Shown: positions 52,947 to 62,572, counted from the first letter of the stretch. The stretch: 64,000 nucleotides of DNA from Flavobacterium sp. KMS (GCF_000813005.1 NZ_JSYP01000004.1:1-64000), one strand, 5' to 3'. Translations and numbers: made by a program. Notes: generated from the letters alone by a model not told the origin.

Positions 52947-54332
52947 ATGATGAGAAAACATTTACCTATTTTCTTTTTTTTCCTTTCCCTAACTTATGGA
53001 TATGCCCAGATAGAAGTTTCACCAACTCTTGAAGATGCTATTTATAAAGCTATAGAAAAAAGCACCTCTTTAAAAAATAAAGATTTGGATATTGAAAAAT
53101 TGAATCTTCAGGAAAAAGGAGTCTGGAATAAATACATCCCTACAGTCGAAGCAAGTGCTTTATATACTTATTTTGACAACAAACTAACTGTAGATCTTCC
53201 TACAGCTACTGTACCTATTGTAAACTATCCGCTTTTTGATGGTAAAACGGCTTTTAAAAATTACGGAAACATTTTTAATGGAAGCGTGATGGCAAAAACC
53301 GTATTGTTTAGTGGTATGCAAATTCCTAATGGTGCAAAAGCCATACAGGAAAAATCCAAAGGAACAGTATTCTTAAAAGAATCCGAGAAAGACGGAATCA
53401 TAAAAGATGTCATTAATACCTTTGATCAATTAGAACTATTAAAGGAAATAGACAAACTGATAAAAGAGAGCGAAAAACGATTAGATACCGAAACTAAACG
53501 CGTTACAAAAGCAATAGAACAAGGTCTGGCAATTCCATACGACAGAGATAAAATTAAATTAGCTTCACTAGAATTGACATCCAAGAAAATTGAGCTGGAT
53601 GGAAAACGAAGATTAATTTATAAAAAAATTCAGTACTTAACTGGCTATTCTATTAGCGAAATAGACAATGTTCAATACAATTTAGTTCCTTATTTAATTA
53701 CCGATGAAAAATTAAGCACTCAAAACAAACAGGAAATAAAAGCCTTGGAATCGTTTAAAACAGCTTACGAGTATTTATTAAAAAAAGAAAAAGGTACTTA
53801 TTTACCAACTTTAGGAGCATTTGGAGGAGTTTCTTACTCCAGTTTATTTAATGCCAATGCAACAACCCCAATAGTTACAGGAATAAATCAAGCTTTATAT
53901 TTAGGGCTAAACGAAGCCACTATAAGCAACAACTGGGTTGTGGGAGCTGCAATGAAATGGGAAGTTTTTTCGGGTTTTGAAAGAAAACACAAAGTACACG
54001 AGGCCAAAATAAACATCGAGCAGATGCAAAATCAAATTGATGATACTAAAGAAAAACTAGAATTACTCCTCGAAAAAAACTTTGTTGATTACAGCGTTCT
54101 AACTCAAAAAATCGATATTACCCAACAACAAGAAAAAGTAGCAGGCAATAATTTAAATCTAGCTATAAAACAATACAAGGAAGGGCTTATCAATATATCG
54201 GAACGACTTGAAGCCGAAAACGATTCTTATAAAGCATCTGTAAATAAAACTACTACTTTAATCGAGCAACGATTATCGGCTATTGAAACAATAATTGCCA
54301 CTGGCGATTTATCAAAAAAATTATCTAAATAA
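52947..54332 (+). CDS. TolC-family outer-membrane efflux protein
   Basis: A 461-residue TolC-like protein: signal peptide, then two long coiled-coil helix pairs (about 130-200 and 350-450) and strands in between (YIPTVEASALYTYF; YLPTLGAFGGVSYSS; WVVGAAMKWEVFSG). It forms the outer-membrane duct of an export system. A TAACTTTG is at 52848-52855. 12 bases separate it from the HlyD-like gene. Confidence 0.9.
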   Translation: MMRKHLPIFFFFLSLTYGYAQIEVSPTLEDAIYKAIEKSTSLKNKDLDIEKLNLQEKGVWNKYIPTVEASALYTYFDNKLTVDLPTATVPIVNYPLFDGKTAFKNYGNIFNGSVMAKTVLFSGMQIPNGAKAIQEKSKGTVFLKESEKDGIIKDVINTFDQLELLKEIDKLIKESEKRLDTETKRVTKAIEQGLAIPYDRDKIKLASLELTSKKIELDGKRRLIYKKIQYLTGYSISEIDNVQYNLVPYLITDEKLSTQNKQEIKALESFKTAYEYLLKKEKGTYLPTLGAFGGVSYSSLFNANATTPIVTGINQALYLGLNEATISNNWVVGAAMKWEVFSGFERKHKVHEAKINIEQMQNQIDDTKEKLELLLEKNFVDYSVLTQKIDITQQQEKVAGNNLNLAIKQYKEGLINISERLEAENDSYKASVNKTTTLIEQRLSAIETIIATGDLSKKLSK

Positions 54333-54344
54333 AAGTTCTATTCT

Positions 54345-55298
54345 ATGAAAAAAGCAATTATAATAGTCAATTTAATCTTCATTTTTACAAGCTGCGAAAA
54401 AGCAAAAAAAGAAGATTTAATTCAAGGGAAAATAGAAAAAGAACAAATTGCAGTTGTAAGCAAAATCCCTGGTAAGATTTTAAAAATCTATGTCAAAGAA
54501 GGAGATATTGTCCAAAAAGGAGATACGCTGGCTATACTTGATATTCCAGAAGTAGATGCTAAAAAAAATCAAGCTGAAGGAGCTGTTATATCTGCGAAAG
54601 CGCAATATAAAATGGCTGTAAAAGGTGCAACTGAAAATCAGATTAAGCAGCTTGAAGCTAAAAAAATGGGATTAAAGGAACAATATGAGTTTGCGCAAAA
54701 ATCGATTAAACGATTAACAAACATGCTCAAAGACTCCTTAATATCACAACAAACTTATGACGAAACTTTTGCTAAATATCAAGGAGCTCAAGCGCAATAC
54801 AATGCAGTTATTGCAGAACTAGATGATGCAAAAAAAGGAGCTCGTATAGAACAACAAACCATGGCACTGGGACAACAAGACAGAGCGCTGGGTGCATTGC
54901 AAGAAGTAGAAACTGCCGACCAGGAACGTTATATTATTGCTCCACAAAATATGAGTATCGAAACCATTACTTTAACTATTGGTGAACTGGCTTTACCTGG
55001 CTACACTTTATTTAATGGTTATGTTGCCAACAGTACTTACTTTCGTTTTACAATTCCCGAAAATCAATTAGGAAAACTAAAAAAAGGACAAGAAGTAACT
55101 GTACATGTTCCTTATAAAAAAACAGATATAAAAGGAAGCATTAGTACTATAAAACAACTGGGAGCATACGGAAACATAGCAACTGCATACCCAGATTATG
55201 AAATGCAGGAAAGTTTATTCGAAATAAAAATAACGCCTTCCAATCATGACGAAACAAAAGATTTAATTACAAAAACAACTGTTACTTTATCTCTTTAA
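54345..55298 (+). CDS. HlyD-family membrane-fusion lipoprotein
   Basis: A 317-residue periplasmic adaptor with lipobox FTSC (Cys17). The biotinyl-lipoyl-like domain is IAVVSKIPGKILKIYVKEGD (about 35-54), the hairpin helices lie at about 75-185, and the barrel domain is at 210-315. It bridges the inner-membrane permease and the TolC-like duct. It ends 2 bases before the permease gene. Confidence 0.9.
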   Translation: MKKAIIIVNLIFIFTSCEKAKKEDLIQGKIEKEQIAVVSKIPGKILKIYVKEGDIVQKGDTLAILDIPEVDAKKNQAEGAVISAKAQYKMAVKGATENQIKQLEAKKMGLKEQYEFAQKSIKRLTNMLKDSLISQQTYDETFAKYQGAQAQYNAVIAELDDAKKGARIEQQTMALGQQDRALGALQEVETADQERYIIAPQNMSIETITLTIGELALPGYTLFNGYVANSTYFRFTIPENQLGKLKKGQEVTVHVPYKKTDIKGSISTIKQLGAYGNIATAYPDYEMQESLFEIKITPSNHDETKDLITKTTVTLSL

Positions 55299-55300
55299 CT

Positions 55301-56458
55301 ATGCAAAATTTCTTTTCATTGCTTAAACGGGAATTCCGATTATTTTGGAGCAATAAAGTGCTTCGATTGCTCTTTATTGGTGCGCCAATACTTTATGGAG
55401 TCTTGCTGGGTTATGTTTACGGCAAAGGTAAAGTAACCGATCTCCCCATACTTGTTGTTGATCAGGACAGAACGGAATTAAGCTCAAAAGCAATTCAGAT
55501 GTTTCAGGATAATGAGGTTTTATCTATAGCTTCCGTTCTATACGACCAAAATAATCTTTCCAAGATTGCTATCGAAAAAGGCGCAACTTGTGTTGTTATT
55601 ATTCCGAAAGATTTCGAGAAAATGACTCTCACAAAAAAGTATCCTGAAATTACTACTATAGTAAATACATCTAATGTTCTAACCGCCAATTATGCATCGA
55701 CGGCCATACAAATTTGCCTTGGAACATTAAAAGCCGGTATTCAAATTGAAACTTTAAGAAAACAAGGTGTTCCCGAAAATTTACTGATGTCGCAATACGA
55801 ACCGTTCAAAACTACTTTTATAAAAAAATACAATCGAAGCACCAACTATATGTATTTTCTTTGGCCAGGAGTTTTGGCAACAGTTCTACAACAAGTTTTA
55901 TTATTAGGATTAGCACTTTCTTTTGCTTCCGAATTTGAAAATGGAACATTTAAAGATCTTGTAAAAAGATGCCCTTCAATTTTAAATTTACTAGCTGTAA
56001 AAATCATTCCTTATATGCTAATGAGTTTTGGTATTTGGTTTATATATTGGCTTTTTACATTATGGTTCAGATTACCTTTTTACGACAACCTGCTTCCTCT
56101 CACATTTATAGCAGGAATATTTGTACTCTCCGTTTCCTTTATTGGGATTCTCGTGAGTATTTTAGTTCCGAATCAATTAAAAGCTACTGAGATTTTAATG
56201 GTAATTGCAACTCCCAGTTTTATCCTAAGCGGTTTTACTTGGCCTTTAAGCCAAATGCCACAAGCAGTTCAGGCAATTGCCAATGTGATTCCGTTAACAC
56301 ATTTCTTGAAAGCTTTTAGAATATTAATTATTGAGGATGGAACTTTTTCTCAAACTACAAGACCTATCTGGAATATGATAATTATAGGTGTAGTATGTTC
56401 TATTGCCGCCTATATTGCTTTATACTTTAAAAAGAAAAATGTTTTAAAAGAAGCTTAA
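55301..56458 (+). CDS. ABC-2-type export permease
   Basis: A 385-residue permease of the YbhR/YhhJ type: one N-terminal helix (about 22-42), a large periplasmic domain (about 45-180, LPILVVDQDRTELSSK), then five C-terminal helices including WPLSQMPQAVQAIANVIPLTHFLKAFR, the ABC-2 signature. No ATPase gene is in the operon or nearby except a distant ABC-F protein, so the energy source is unclear. Confidence 0.9.
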   Translation: MQNFFSLLKREFRLFWSNKVLRLLFIGAPILYGVLLGYVYGKGKVTDLPILVVDQDRTELSSKAIQMFQDNEVLSIASVLYDQNNLSKIAIEKGATCVVIIPKDFEKMTLTKKYPEITTIVNTSNVLTANYASTAIQICLGTLKAGIQIETLRKQGVPENLLMSQYEPFKTTFIKKYNRSTNYMYFLWPGVLATVLQQVLLLGLALSFASEFENGTFKDLVKRCPSILNLLAVKIIPYMLMSFGIWFIYWLFTLWFRLPFYDNLLPLTFIAGIFVLSVSFIGILVSILVPNQLKATEILMVIATPSFILSGFTWPLSQMPQAVQAIANVIPLTHFLKAFRILIIEDGTFSQTTRPIWNMIIIGVVCSIAAYIALYFKKKNVLKEA

Positions 56459-56479
56459 ACTCTTTTATTTACTCTATAA

Positions 56480-56516
56480 AAAACGGCATAAGAATTAATT
56501 CTTATGCCGTTTTAAG
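56480..56516. terminator. Bidirectional terminator
   Basis: aaaacggcataagaatt (56480-56496) and aattcttatgccgtttt (56497-56513) form an unbroken 17-bp palindrome between convergent genes. Confidence 0.88.
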
Positions 56517-56577
56517 TTCCGACTCATATCCTATTAATTTATCTAAGACAAATAGATTACAACATTGCAATTATTCA

Positions 56578-57732
56578 TTAAAAAAATCGCCCTTGAAACT
56601 GTATGATAAACAAGTTATTATCATATGTCGTAGTATTAGGCACATTGCGTTTATAATTATCAAATTGAATTCCCATTTCTATACGTCCTATATATCCTTT
56701 CCCAAATTCTAAACCTGCCATTGGTGTATACGTTTGTCTTGCGTTTGAATTAATTTTAAAACTTCTGTCAAAATACTCATATCGACAAGAAAATTCTATA
56801 GCCGTTAGTTTTTGATATTGAATTTCATATCGCAAATTTGGTAAAAAATATCCTCCTCGCATTTCATAATCATTAATATTTCCTGTTCTCGAATCTTCCG
56901 CTAGCGAATAATACAAATAATGATTTGTTCCTTGTTTTGCTTCAAGCTGAGTTTCTAGTTTTAATTTATCCGTTAGTTTAAAATCAATCGTGAAATCTAA
57001 TCCTACAGCAAAGATTTTGGTATTAAAAACTTCTCCAATACCTCCATTAATTCCAAAATTGATATTATGCTTTTTATTTAATTCTAAGGCAAGACGAGAA
57101 GAATATTGCTTACCATCATCTTTATCCGATACTTGATCTCTCCCATTACCATTTACAGCAGAAAAAGTATAACTAATAGGGATTGTACCCAAATCAAACC
57201 CTCCAAACACAGAAGCTCCGATTTGAAAACTTGTCCAACCATTGTTTCCAAATTCGGTATATTGATTAGAATAATCAAATGATTTTAGAATATCGGCAGG
57301 ATTTAATTCCTCGATTCCAAAAGCAGGCCTAAACTGTCCCAAAATAAATCCAATCTCCTTATTAAAGATATACCTTGCAAAAGCATTCTCTAAAACTTTT
57401 CCTTTAGGATCCGATTTAAAGTCTGCAAAATTAGCCAGAACAACAATATCAAACCCTTCACCCAATTTAGTGGTAAGACCCAAACGCATCCTTTTAATAT
57501 CAAATGTGTTTTCTACTGCATTACCATCTGCATGTTGTAAACCAGTTGTCGCGTCTATACCTTGAGTTAAATCACTTAAATAACGCCCCTGAAAAAGTCC
57601 TTGAAATTTAAATTGTGGATACTTAACTTCATTTTGAGAACCAGGTTCTGTAATTTGTCCATTCGAAAAAAAAGGCAATAAAAAGATTAGAAACATAACC
57701 TTTTTTGAATAAAAATTATTTAAAAAATCCAT
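56578..57732 (-). CDS. OprO/OprP-type outer-membrane porin, second paralogue
   Basis: A 384-residue porin very close to the one at 50249 (shared FDIKRMR, NAYARYIFNK-like NAFARYIFNKE, EFGNNGWTSFQIGAS, NVNDYEMRGGYFLPNLRY-like stretches). It lacks the Lys/Glu segment near the N-terminus. I chose ATG 57732; an in-frame ATG lies 15 codons upstream and another 12 codons downstream just before the hydrophobic signal core. Single gene here, without a partner transporter. Confidence 0.85.
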   Translation of the reverse strand: MDFLNNFYSKKVMFLIFLLPFFSNGQITEPGSQNEVKYPQFKFQGLFQGRYLSDLTQGIDATTGLQHADGNAVENTFDIKRMRLGLTTKLGEGFDIVVLANFADFKSDPKGKVLENAFARYIFNKEIGFILGQFRPAFGIEELNPADILKSFDYSNQYTEFGNNGWTSFQIGASVFGGFDLGTIPISYTFSAVNGNGRDQVSDKDDGKQYSSRLALELNKKHNINFGINGGIGEVFNTKIFAVGLDFTIDFKLTDKLKLETQLEAKQGTNHYLYYSLAEDSRTGNINDYEMRGGYFLPNLRYEIQYQKLTAIEFSCRYEYFDRSFKINSNARQTYTPMAGLEFGKGYIGRIEMGIQFDNYKRNVPNTTTYDNNLFIIQFQGRFF

Positions 57733-57888
57733 GAATAAAAATTTAGATATATTTTTCTTTAATAAATCCAAAGCCATAAAACAGCTTTTTTCTTACAACA
57801 AAATTATCTAATCTAAGTAGTCTTTAATCTGACTTATATCATGTACTCTATTTATTTAACAGTTATTTTCTTAAAAATATTGAACAAA

Positions 57889-57923
57889 AAAAAAGCGCTA
57901 GAATTAACTTGCGCTCTTTTTAT
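57889..57923 (-). terminator. Terminator of the ABC-F gene
   Basis: On the minus strand agcgc and gcgct pair with a loop rich in A/T, followed by nine T. Confidence 0.65.
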
Positions 57924-57941
57924 TATTATATTATAACTAGA

Positions 57942-59576
57942 TTATTTTTCAATTTCTCTCATAGAGTCCATCTTTTTATGTGCCAGGAATCCAGCAACAT
58001 CTTCAAAATGCTCTTTAACACGTTTGTTTCCAAATTCGAAAACTTTAGTCGCTAATCCGTCAAGGAAATCACGATCGTGAGATACTAAGATTAAAGTACC
58101 ATCAAAATCACGTAATGCATCTTTAATAATATCTTTAGTTTTCATATCTAAGTGATTCGAAGGCTCATCCAGAATTAATAAGTTAACTGGTTCCAACAAT
58201 AATTTAATCATTGCCAAACGTGTTTTTTCTCCTCCTGAAAGCACTTTTACTTTCTTAGTAATATCATCTCCCTGAAACATAAAAGCTCCAAGAATGTTCT
58301 TAATTTGTGTACGAACATCTCCAACTGCAATAGCATCGATAGTTTCAAAAATTGTTGCATTTTCATCTAATAAAGAAGCTTGGTTTTGTGCAAAATATCC
58401 AATTTGTGAATTATGTCCAATATCAACACTTCCTTCATCAATACCAATTTCTTTCATGATGGCTTTAATCATAGTCGATTTTCCTTCACCATTTTTACCT
58501 ACGAAAGCTACTTTCTGTCCTCTTTCGATAACAATATTAGCATCTTTAAAAACCACGTGATCACCATAAGATTTTGATAAATCTTTTACCACTACAGGAT
58601 ATTGCCCTGATCGTGCTGCTGGCGGGAATTTTAATTTTAATGCCGAATTATCAACTTCATCAACTTGTACGATAACTAATTTCTCTAACATTTTAACACG
58701 AGATTGTACCGCATCTGTTTTAGAAAATGTTCCTTTAAAACGGTCGATAAATGCTCTATTATCAGCAATCATTCTTTGTTGCTCATCGTAAGCTTTTTGT
58801 TGGTGTATACGACGATCTTTTCTTAACTCTAAATAATGAGAATACTTTGCTTTATAATCATAGATTCTTCCCATTGTAACTTCGATGGTACGATTGGTAA
58901 TATTATCTACAAACGCTCTATCGTGCGAAATTACTACAACTGCTTTTGCTGAATTTATCAAAAACTCCTCTAACCATTGAATACTCTCAATATCCATGTG
59001 GTTGGTTGGTTCATCTAGCAAAATTAAGTCTGGCTTACGCAAAAGAATTTTAGCTAACTCTATTCGCATTCTCCATCCTCCAGAAAACTCTGAAGTCTGG
59101 CGTGTAAAATCTTCACGTTCGAAACCTAAACCAACTAAAATTTTCTCCACTTCAGCCTCATAATTCACTTCTTCGATAGCATAAAACTTCTCGCTTAAGT
59201 CGGAAACTCTTTCGATTAATTTCATGTAAGCATCACTTTCGTAATCAGTACGAACGGTTAATTGCTCATTGATTTCATCAATTTCAGCTTTCATTTGAAA
59301 AATCTCGCCAAAAGCTTTTGAAGCTTCTTCCATTACAGTTGATCCATCTTTGGTCAATAAATGCTGAGGCAAATAAGCCACAACAGCATCTTTTGGTGCC
59401 GAGATACTTCCAGTAGAGGGCTTGCTTTGTCCTGCTATTATTTTTAAAAGTGTCGATTTTCCCGCACCATTTTTACCCATAAGGGCAATTTTATCATTTT
59501 CATTTATAGCAAAAGAAACATCGCTAAAAAGTGTAGTTCCACCAAACTGAACTGAGATATCATTAACTGTAATCAT
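57942..59576 (-). CDS. ABC-F family ATPase (ribosome-associated)
   Basis: A 544-residue protein with two ABC domains and no membrane segments. Walker A motifs: GKNGAGKST and GKNGEGKST; signatures: FSGGWRMRIELAKIL and LSGGEKTRLAMIKLL; Walker B: LILLDEPTNHMD and LLILDEPSNHLD. The linker (about 240-300) is charged. ABC-F proteins act at the ribosome E site. Start is placed at ATG 59576 (MITVNDISVQFGG), which begins the first ABC domain; the 16 codons upstream are basic and unlike the family. Confidence 0.92.
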   Translation of the reverse strand: MITVNDISVQFGGTTLFSDVSFAINENDKIALMGKNGAGKSTLLKIIAGQSKPSTGSISAPKDAVVAYLPQHLLTKDGSTVMEEASKAFGEIFQMKAEIDEINEQLTVRTDYESDAYMKLIERVSDLSEKFYAIEEVNYEAEVEKILVGLGFEREDFTRQTSEFSGGWRMRIELAKILLRKPDLILLDEPTNHMDIESIQWLEEFLINSAKAVVVISHDRAFVDNITNRTIEVTMGRIYDYKAKYSHYLELRKDRRIHQQKAYDEQQRMIADNRAFIDRFKGTFSKTDAVQSRVKMLEKLVIVQVDEVDNSALKLKFPPAARSGQYPVVVKDLSKSYGDHVVFKDANIVIERGQKVAFVGKNGEGKSTMIKAIMKEIGIDEGSVDIGHNSQIGYFAQNQASLLDENATIFETIDAIAVGDVRTQIKNILGAFMFQGDDITKKVKVLSGGEKTRLAMIKLLLEPVNLLILDEPSNHLDMKTKDIIKDALRDFDGTLILVSHDRDFLDGLATKVFEFGNKRVKEHFEDVAGFLAHKKMDSMREIEK

Positions 59577-59641
59577 TTTGACTTTTAGATTTTTAGACTG
59601 CTTAGATTTTTGACTTCTTAGCAAGTATTTTTTTAAAAGCG

Positions 59642-59671
59642 CAAAGATAGATTAATTAGAGTATTAGACAA
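59642..59671 (-). promoter_or_regulatory. Promoter of the ABC-F gene
   Basis: On the minus strand TTG (59671-59669), 19 bases, TATCTTTG (59649-59642), followed by a 65-base leader to the chosen start. Confidence 0.75.
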
Positions 59672-59778
59672 TACAATTAAATCTCCGACATCTTCGTTTT
59701 TTTTAAGTTTTACAATTATTCCTACATCTTTTAAAATTTTAGTTATATCTTGTATAAGAATTTAAAAATCAGAAAATT

Positions 59779-60222
59779 ATGAGAACGAAATTAAACTTGG
59801 CAGCTTGCCTAATTGCAGGATTAATATTTGGACTTTCTGCAAATGCTCAAAAAACGGTAATTAAAAAAGCTGCATTACCGGCAAATGCACAAACTTTTTT
59901 GAAAACTCACTTCGCTGGACAAGAACCAACTTATATTCTTGAGGATAAAGAAATCTTATCTAAAGAGTACAAAGTGCAATTTGCAAATAATCTTCAAATT
60001 GAATTTGATGGAAAAGGAAACTGGAAAGAAGTTGATGGAAAAAACACAGCTATTCCCACAGCTATTGTTCCTGCAAAGATTACTACTTACGTAAAAACTA
60101 ATTTTGCTAAAGACAAAATAACAAAAATAGAGAAAGAAACTTTGGGCTACGAAGCAAAACTAAGCAGTGGTTTAGAATTAAAATTTAATCCGAAAGGGGA
60201 ATTTATCAAGATTGCCAATTAG
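59779..60222 (+). CDS. PepSY-like exported protein
   Basis: A 147-residue protein with a signal peptide (cleaved after SANA). Two PepSY-like units follow: LPANAQTFLKTHFAGQEPTYI and IVPAKITTYVKTNFAKDKITKI, each ending in strands such as LQIEFDGKGNWKEVDG and LELKFNPKGEF. It matches the putative beta-lactamase-inhibitor-like PepSY family of Bacteroidota. Function unknown. Convergent with the array of secreted paralogues. Confidence 0.85.
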   Translation: MRTKLNLAACLIAGLIFGLSANAQKTVIKKAALPANAQTFLKTHFAGQEPTYILEDKEILSKEYKVQFANNLQIEFDGKGNWKEVDGKNTAIPTAIVPAKITTYVKTNFAKDKITKIEKETLGYEAKLSSGLELKFNPKGEFIKIAN

Positions 60223-60292
60223 TGAAATTTGAAAAGTATTATTCTTGTACAACTGACAAATTATATTTGTCTAAAAAAATGATACAAAAATT

Positions 60293-60325
60293 AAAAGCAC
60301 AGTGAGAACTGTGCTTTTAATTTTT
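60293..60325. terminator. Bidirectional terminator
   Basis: aaaagcacag (60293-60302) and ctgtgctttt (60309-60318) form a perfect 10-bp stem between the PepSY-like gene and the end of the paralogue array. Confidence 0.88.
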
Positions 60326-60350
60326 AACAAACTCTGTTTTTTCATCTCTC

Positions 60351-60770
60351 TTAATCCTCACTTTCAGCTACAACAGCAATATGCGTTACAATATAATCAG
60401 CAAATTTTTGTGCATCATTTGGTGTCCAATTCAATTCAGCACCTTTAGCCCTCTCATCCCAATTCCAAAGAATGTATTCTTTTACAAAAAATAAAAGTGT
60501 CACACGGTCTACAATAGCCTCTTTATTTTTTCTTTGTTGAGCTAGAGTTGTAAATTTAAAACCAAAAAGAGAAGAAGTCTCATTATTAAATACAGTAGCT
60601 GTCTTTATTTCTGGTTTTATTTCCTTGAGTAAATCTTTTAATGGTTTATTGATAAACCGTTCTTTATTTTGTTCTAATAAATAAACCTGCCTAGTATTGT
60701 GTACCAATTGTTGTGCAATACTACTATTACAGAATAGTAGTATTACGAAAAACATTAAGTTTTTTTTCAT
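60351..60770 (-). CDS. Array member 1, secreted protein of unknown function
   Basis: 139 residues, last gene of the array in transcription order. Signal peptide up to SIAQ; mature part without cysteine. Conserved core FINKPLKDLLKEIKPEIKTA, then TVFNNETSSLFGFKFTTLAQ and WNWDERAKGAELNWTPND. It is the most diverged at the C-terminus (THIAVVAESED) and has KEAIVDRV where others have EGAIEDRV. A bidirectional terminator follows. Confidence 0.88.
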   Translation of the reverse strand: MKKNLMFFVILLFCNSSIAQQLVHNTRQVYLLEQNKERFINKPLKDLLKEIKPEIKTATVFNNETSSLFGFKFTTLAQQRKNKEAIVDRVTLLFFVKEYILWNWDERAKGAELNWTPNDAQKFADYIVTHIAVVAESED

Positions 60771-60775
60771 CTCTC

Positions 60776-61195
60776 TTAATCTTGACTTGTAGAAACAACC
60801 CCGATGCGAACTACAATAAAATCAGCAAATTTCTGTGCATCGTTTGGCGTCCAATTAAATTCAGTTCCTTTAGGCCTTTCGTCCCAATTCCAGGGGATGA
60901 ACTCCTTTACTTGCACAAAAAGACTAACACGATCTTCTATAGTACCTTCTTTTTTTCTTTGCTTTTCTATTGTCGTAAATCTGAAACAAAAAACAAAAGA
61001 ATTTTGACTATTAAGAACCGTAGCTGTCTTTATTTCTGGTTTTATTTCCTTGAGTAAATCTTTCAAAGGTTTATTAATAAACCGTTCTTTATTTTGTTCT
61101 AATAAATAAACCTGACTGGTATTGTGTACCAATTGTTGTGCAATACTACTATTACAGAATAGTAGTATTGCGAAAAATGTTAAGCTTTTTTTCAT
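60776..61195 (-). CDS. Array member 2, secreted protein of unknown function
   Basis: 139 residues. First half nearly identical to member 1; the middle (TVLNSQNSFVFCFRFTTIEK) differs and resembles member 8 (NSENSFVF). It is the only member with a cysteine in the mature chain. C-terminus VVRIGVVSTSQD. 5 bases before member 1. Confidence 0.88.
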   Translation of the reverse strand: MKKSLTFFAILLFCNSSIAQQLVHNTSQVYLLEQNKERFINKPLKDLLKEIKPEIKTATVLNSQNSFVFCFRFTTIEKQRKKEGTIEDRVSLFVQVKEFIPWNWDERPKGTEFNWTPNDAQKFADFIVVRIGVVSTSQD

Positions 61196-61200
61196 CTCTC

Positions 61201-61620
61201 TTAATCCTGACTTGTAGCAGCAACTCCAATATCAAGTACAATAAAATCAGCAAATTTCTGTGCATCGTTTGGTGTCCAATTAAATTCACTTCCTTTAGGT
61301 CTTCCATCCCAATTCCAGGGAATAAACTCCTTAACTTGCACAAAAAGAGTTACACGATCTTGTATTGCTCCTTCTCCTATTTTTTGCTGGGCTAAAGTTG
61401 TAAACCTAAAACCAAAAAGAGAAGAAGTCTCATTATTAAAGACATGAGCTGTCTTTATTTCTGGTTTTATTTCCTTAAGTAAATCCTTTAGTCGTTTATT
61501 GATAAACAGTTCTTCATTTTGTTCTAATAAATAAACCTGACTAGTATTACATACCAATTGTTGTCCAATACTACTATTACAAAATAGTAGTATTGCGAAA
61601 ACCTTTAAAGTGTTTTTCAT
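61201..61620 (-). CDS. Array member 3, secreted protein of unknown function
   Basis: 139 residues from ATG 61620; an in-frame start 11 codons earlier would overlap member 4 and adds residues before the signal peptide. Signal peptide ends SIGQ. Carries NEELFINKRLKDLL (Arg for Pro) and WNWDGRPKGSEFNWTPND. C-terminus VLDIGVAATSQD. Confidence 0.87.
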   Translation of the reverse strand: MKNTLKVFAILLFCNSSIGQQLVCNTSQVYLLEQNEELFINKRLKDLLKEIKPEIKTAHVFNNETSSLFGFRFTTLAQQKIGEGAIQDRVTLFVQVKEFIPWNWDGRPKGSEFNWTPNDAQKFADFIVLDIGVAATSQD

Positions 61621-61624
61621 GTTT

Positions 61625-62044
61625 TTATTTCTCGCTAGTTGGGACAACTCCAATATAAGTTACAATTAAATCACCGTATTTTTCTGCATCCTTTTGAGTC
61701 CATAATATTTCATTGCCTTTAGGCTTTTCTTCCCAATCCCATTCAATAAATTCTTTTACATACACTAAAAGCGTCACACGGTCATCAATAGTGCCTTCTC
61801 GCTTTCTTTGCTGGGCTAAAGTTGTAAATCTGAAACCGAAAAGAGAAGAGTTATCACTATTAAATACATGTGCAGTTTTTATTTCTGGTTTTATTACTTT
61901 TAGTAAATCTTTTAAAGGTTTATTAATAAACCGTTCTTTATTTTGTTCTAATAAATAAACCTGACTGGTACTGTGTACCAATTGTTGTGCAATACTACTA
62001 TTACAGAATAGTAGTATTGCGAAAAAAGTTAGGCTTCTTTTCAT
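61625..62044 (-). CDS. Array member 4, secreted protein of unknown function
   Basis: 139 residues. The C-terminal half differs from most: WDWEEKPKGNEILWTQKDAE, then YGDLIVTYIGVVPTSEK. The NEILWT segment is shared only with member 7, which points to recombination between copies. The conserved core has KVIKPEIKTA. Confidence 0.88.
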   Translation of the reverse strand: MKRSLTFFAILLFCNSSIAQQLVHSTSQVYLLEQNKERFINKPLKDLLKVIKPEIKTAHVFNSDNSSLFGFRFTTLAQQRKREGTIDDRVTLLVYVKEFIEWDWEEKPKGNEILWTQKDAEKYGDLIVTYIGVVPTSEK

Positions 62045-62049
62045 CTTTC

Positions 62050-62475
62050 TTAATTTTGACTAGTTGGAACAACTTCAATATCAAGTACAATAAAATCAGC
62101 AAATTTTTGTGCATCATTGGGTGTCCAATTCAATTCAGCTCCTTTAGGTCTTTCTTCACGATTCCAAAGAACAAATTCTCTTACAAAAACTAAAAGCGTC
62201 ACTCTGTCTTCAATAGCTCCTTCATTTTTTCTTTGCTGAGCTAAAGTTGTAAACCTGAAGCCAAAAAGAGAAGAAGCTTCATTGTTAAATACTGCAGCTG
62301 TCTTTATTTCTGGTTTTATTTCTTTTAATAAATCTTTTAACGGTTTATTAATAAACAACTCTTCATTATCTTTCAGTAAGTAAACTTGACTAGTATTTTG
62401 AACCAATTGTTGTGCATAACTGTTGTTTTGTATAAAGAAACCTACTATTACAAAAATCTTTAAAATATCTTTCAT
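62050..62475 (-). CDS. Array member 5 (type B signal peptide)
   Basis: 141 residues. The signal peptide is of a second type (MKDILKIFVIVGFFIQNNSYAQ), shared with member 8, and lacks the palindromic codons. The mature part is standard (FINKPLKDLLKEIKPEIKTA, WNREERPKGAELNWTPND). Directly after the 97-base duplicated spacer, so it opens the second block in transcription order. Confidence 0.88.
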   Translation of the reverse strand: MKDILKIFVIVGFFIQNNSYAQQLVQNTSQVYLLKDNEELFINKPLKDLLKEIKPEIKTAAVFNNEASSLFGFRFTTLAQQRKNEGAIEDRVTLLVFVREFVLWNREERPKGAELNWTPNDAQKFADFIVLDIEVVPTSQN

Positions 62476-62572
62476 GTTTTACATTAATGATAATAATCCC
62501 GAATAAGATTTAATTTTGCAGCTAATTCCTAAGTTAGCTGCAAAAAATCATTTTTATCTAATAAAATAAGGA
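62476..62572 (-). repeat. Duplicated hairpin spacer, copy 1
   Basis: The spacer before member 5 closely matches the one at 63418-63522, including acattaatgataataatcc and a 12-bp stem ttttgcagctaa (62514-62525) / ttagctgcaaaa (62534-62545). It is too symmetrical to call a terminator, with no T run in the transcribed direction. Confidence 0.75.

Noticed and set aside
61201..61653. Longer form of array member 3 (150 residues)
   Set aside because: The extra 11 codons overlap member 4 and put a charged stretch before a normal signal peptide; ATG 61620 gives the family length and a 4-base gap.
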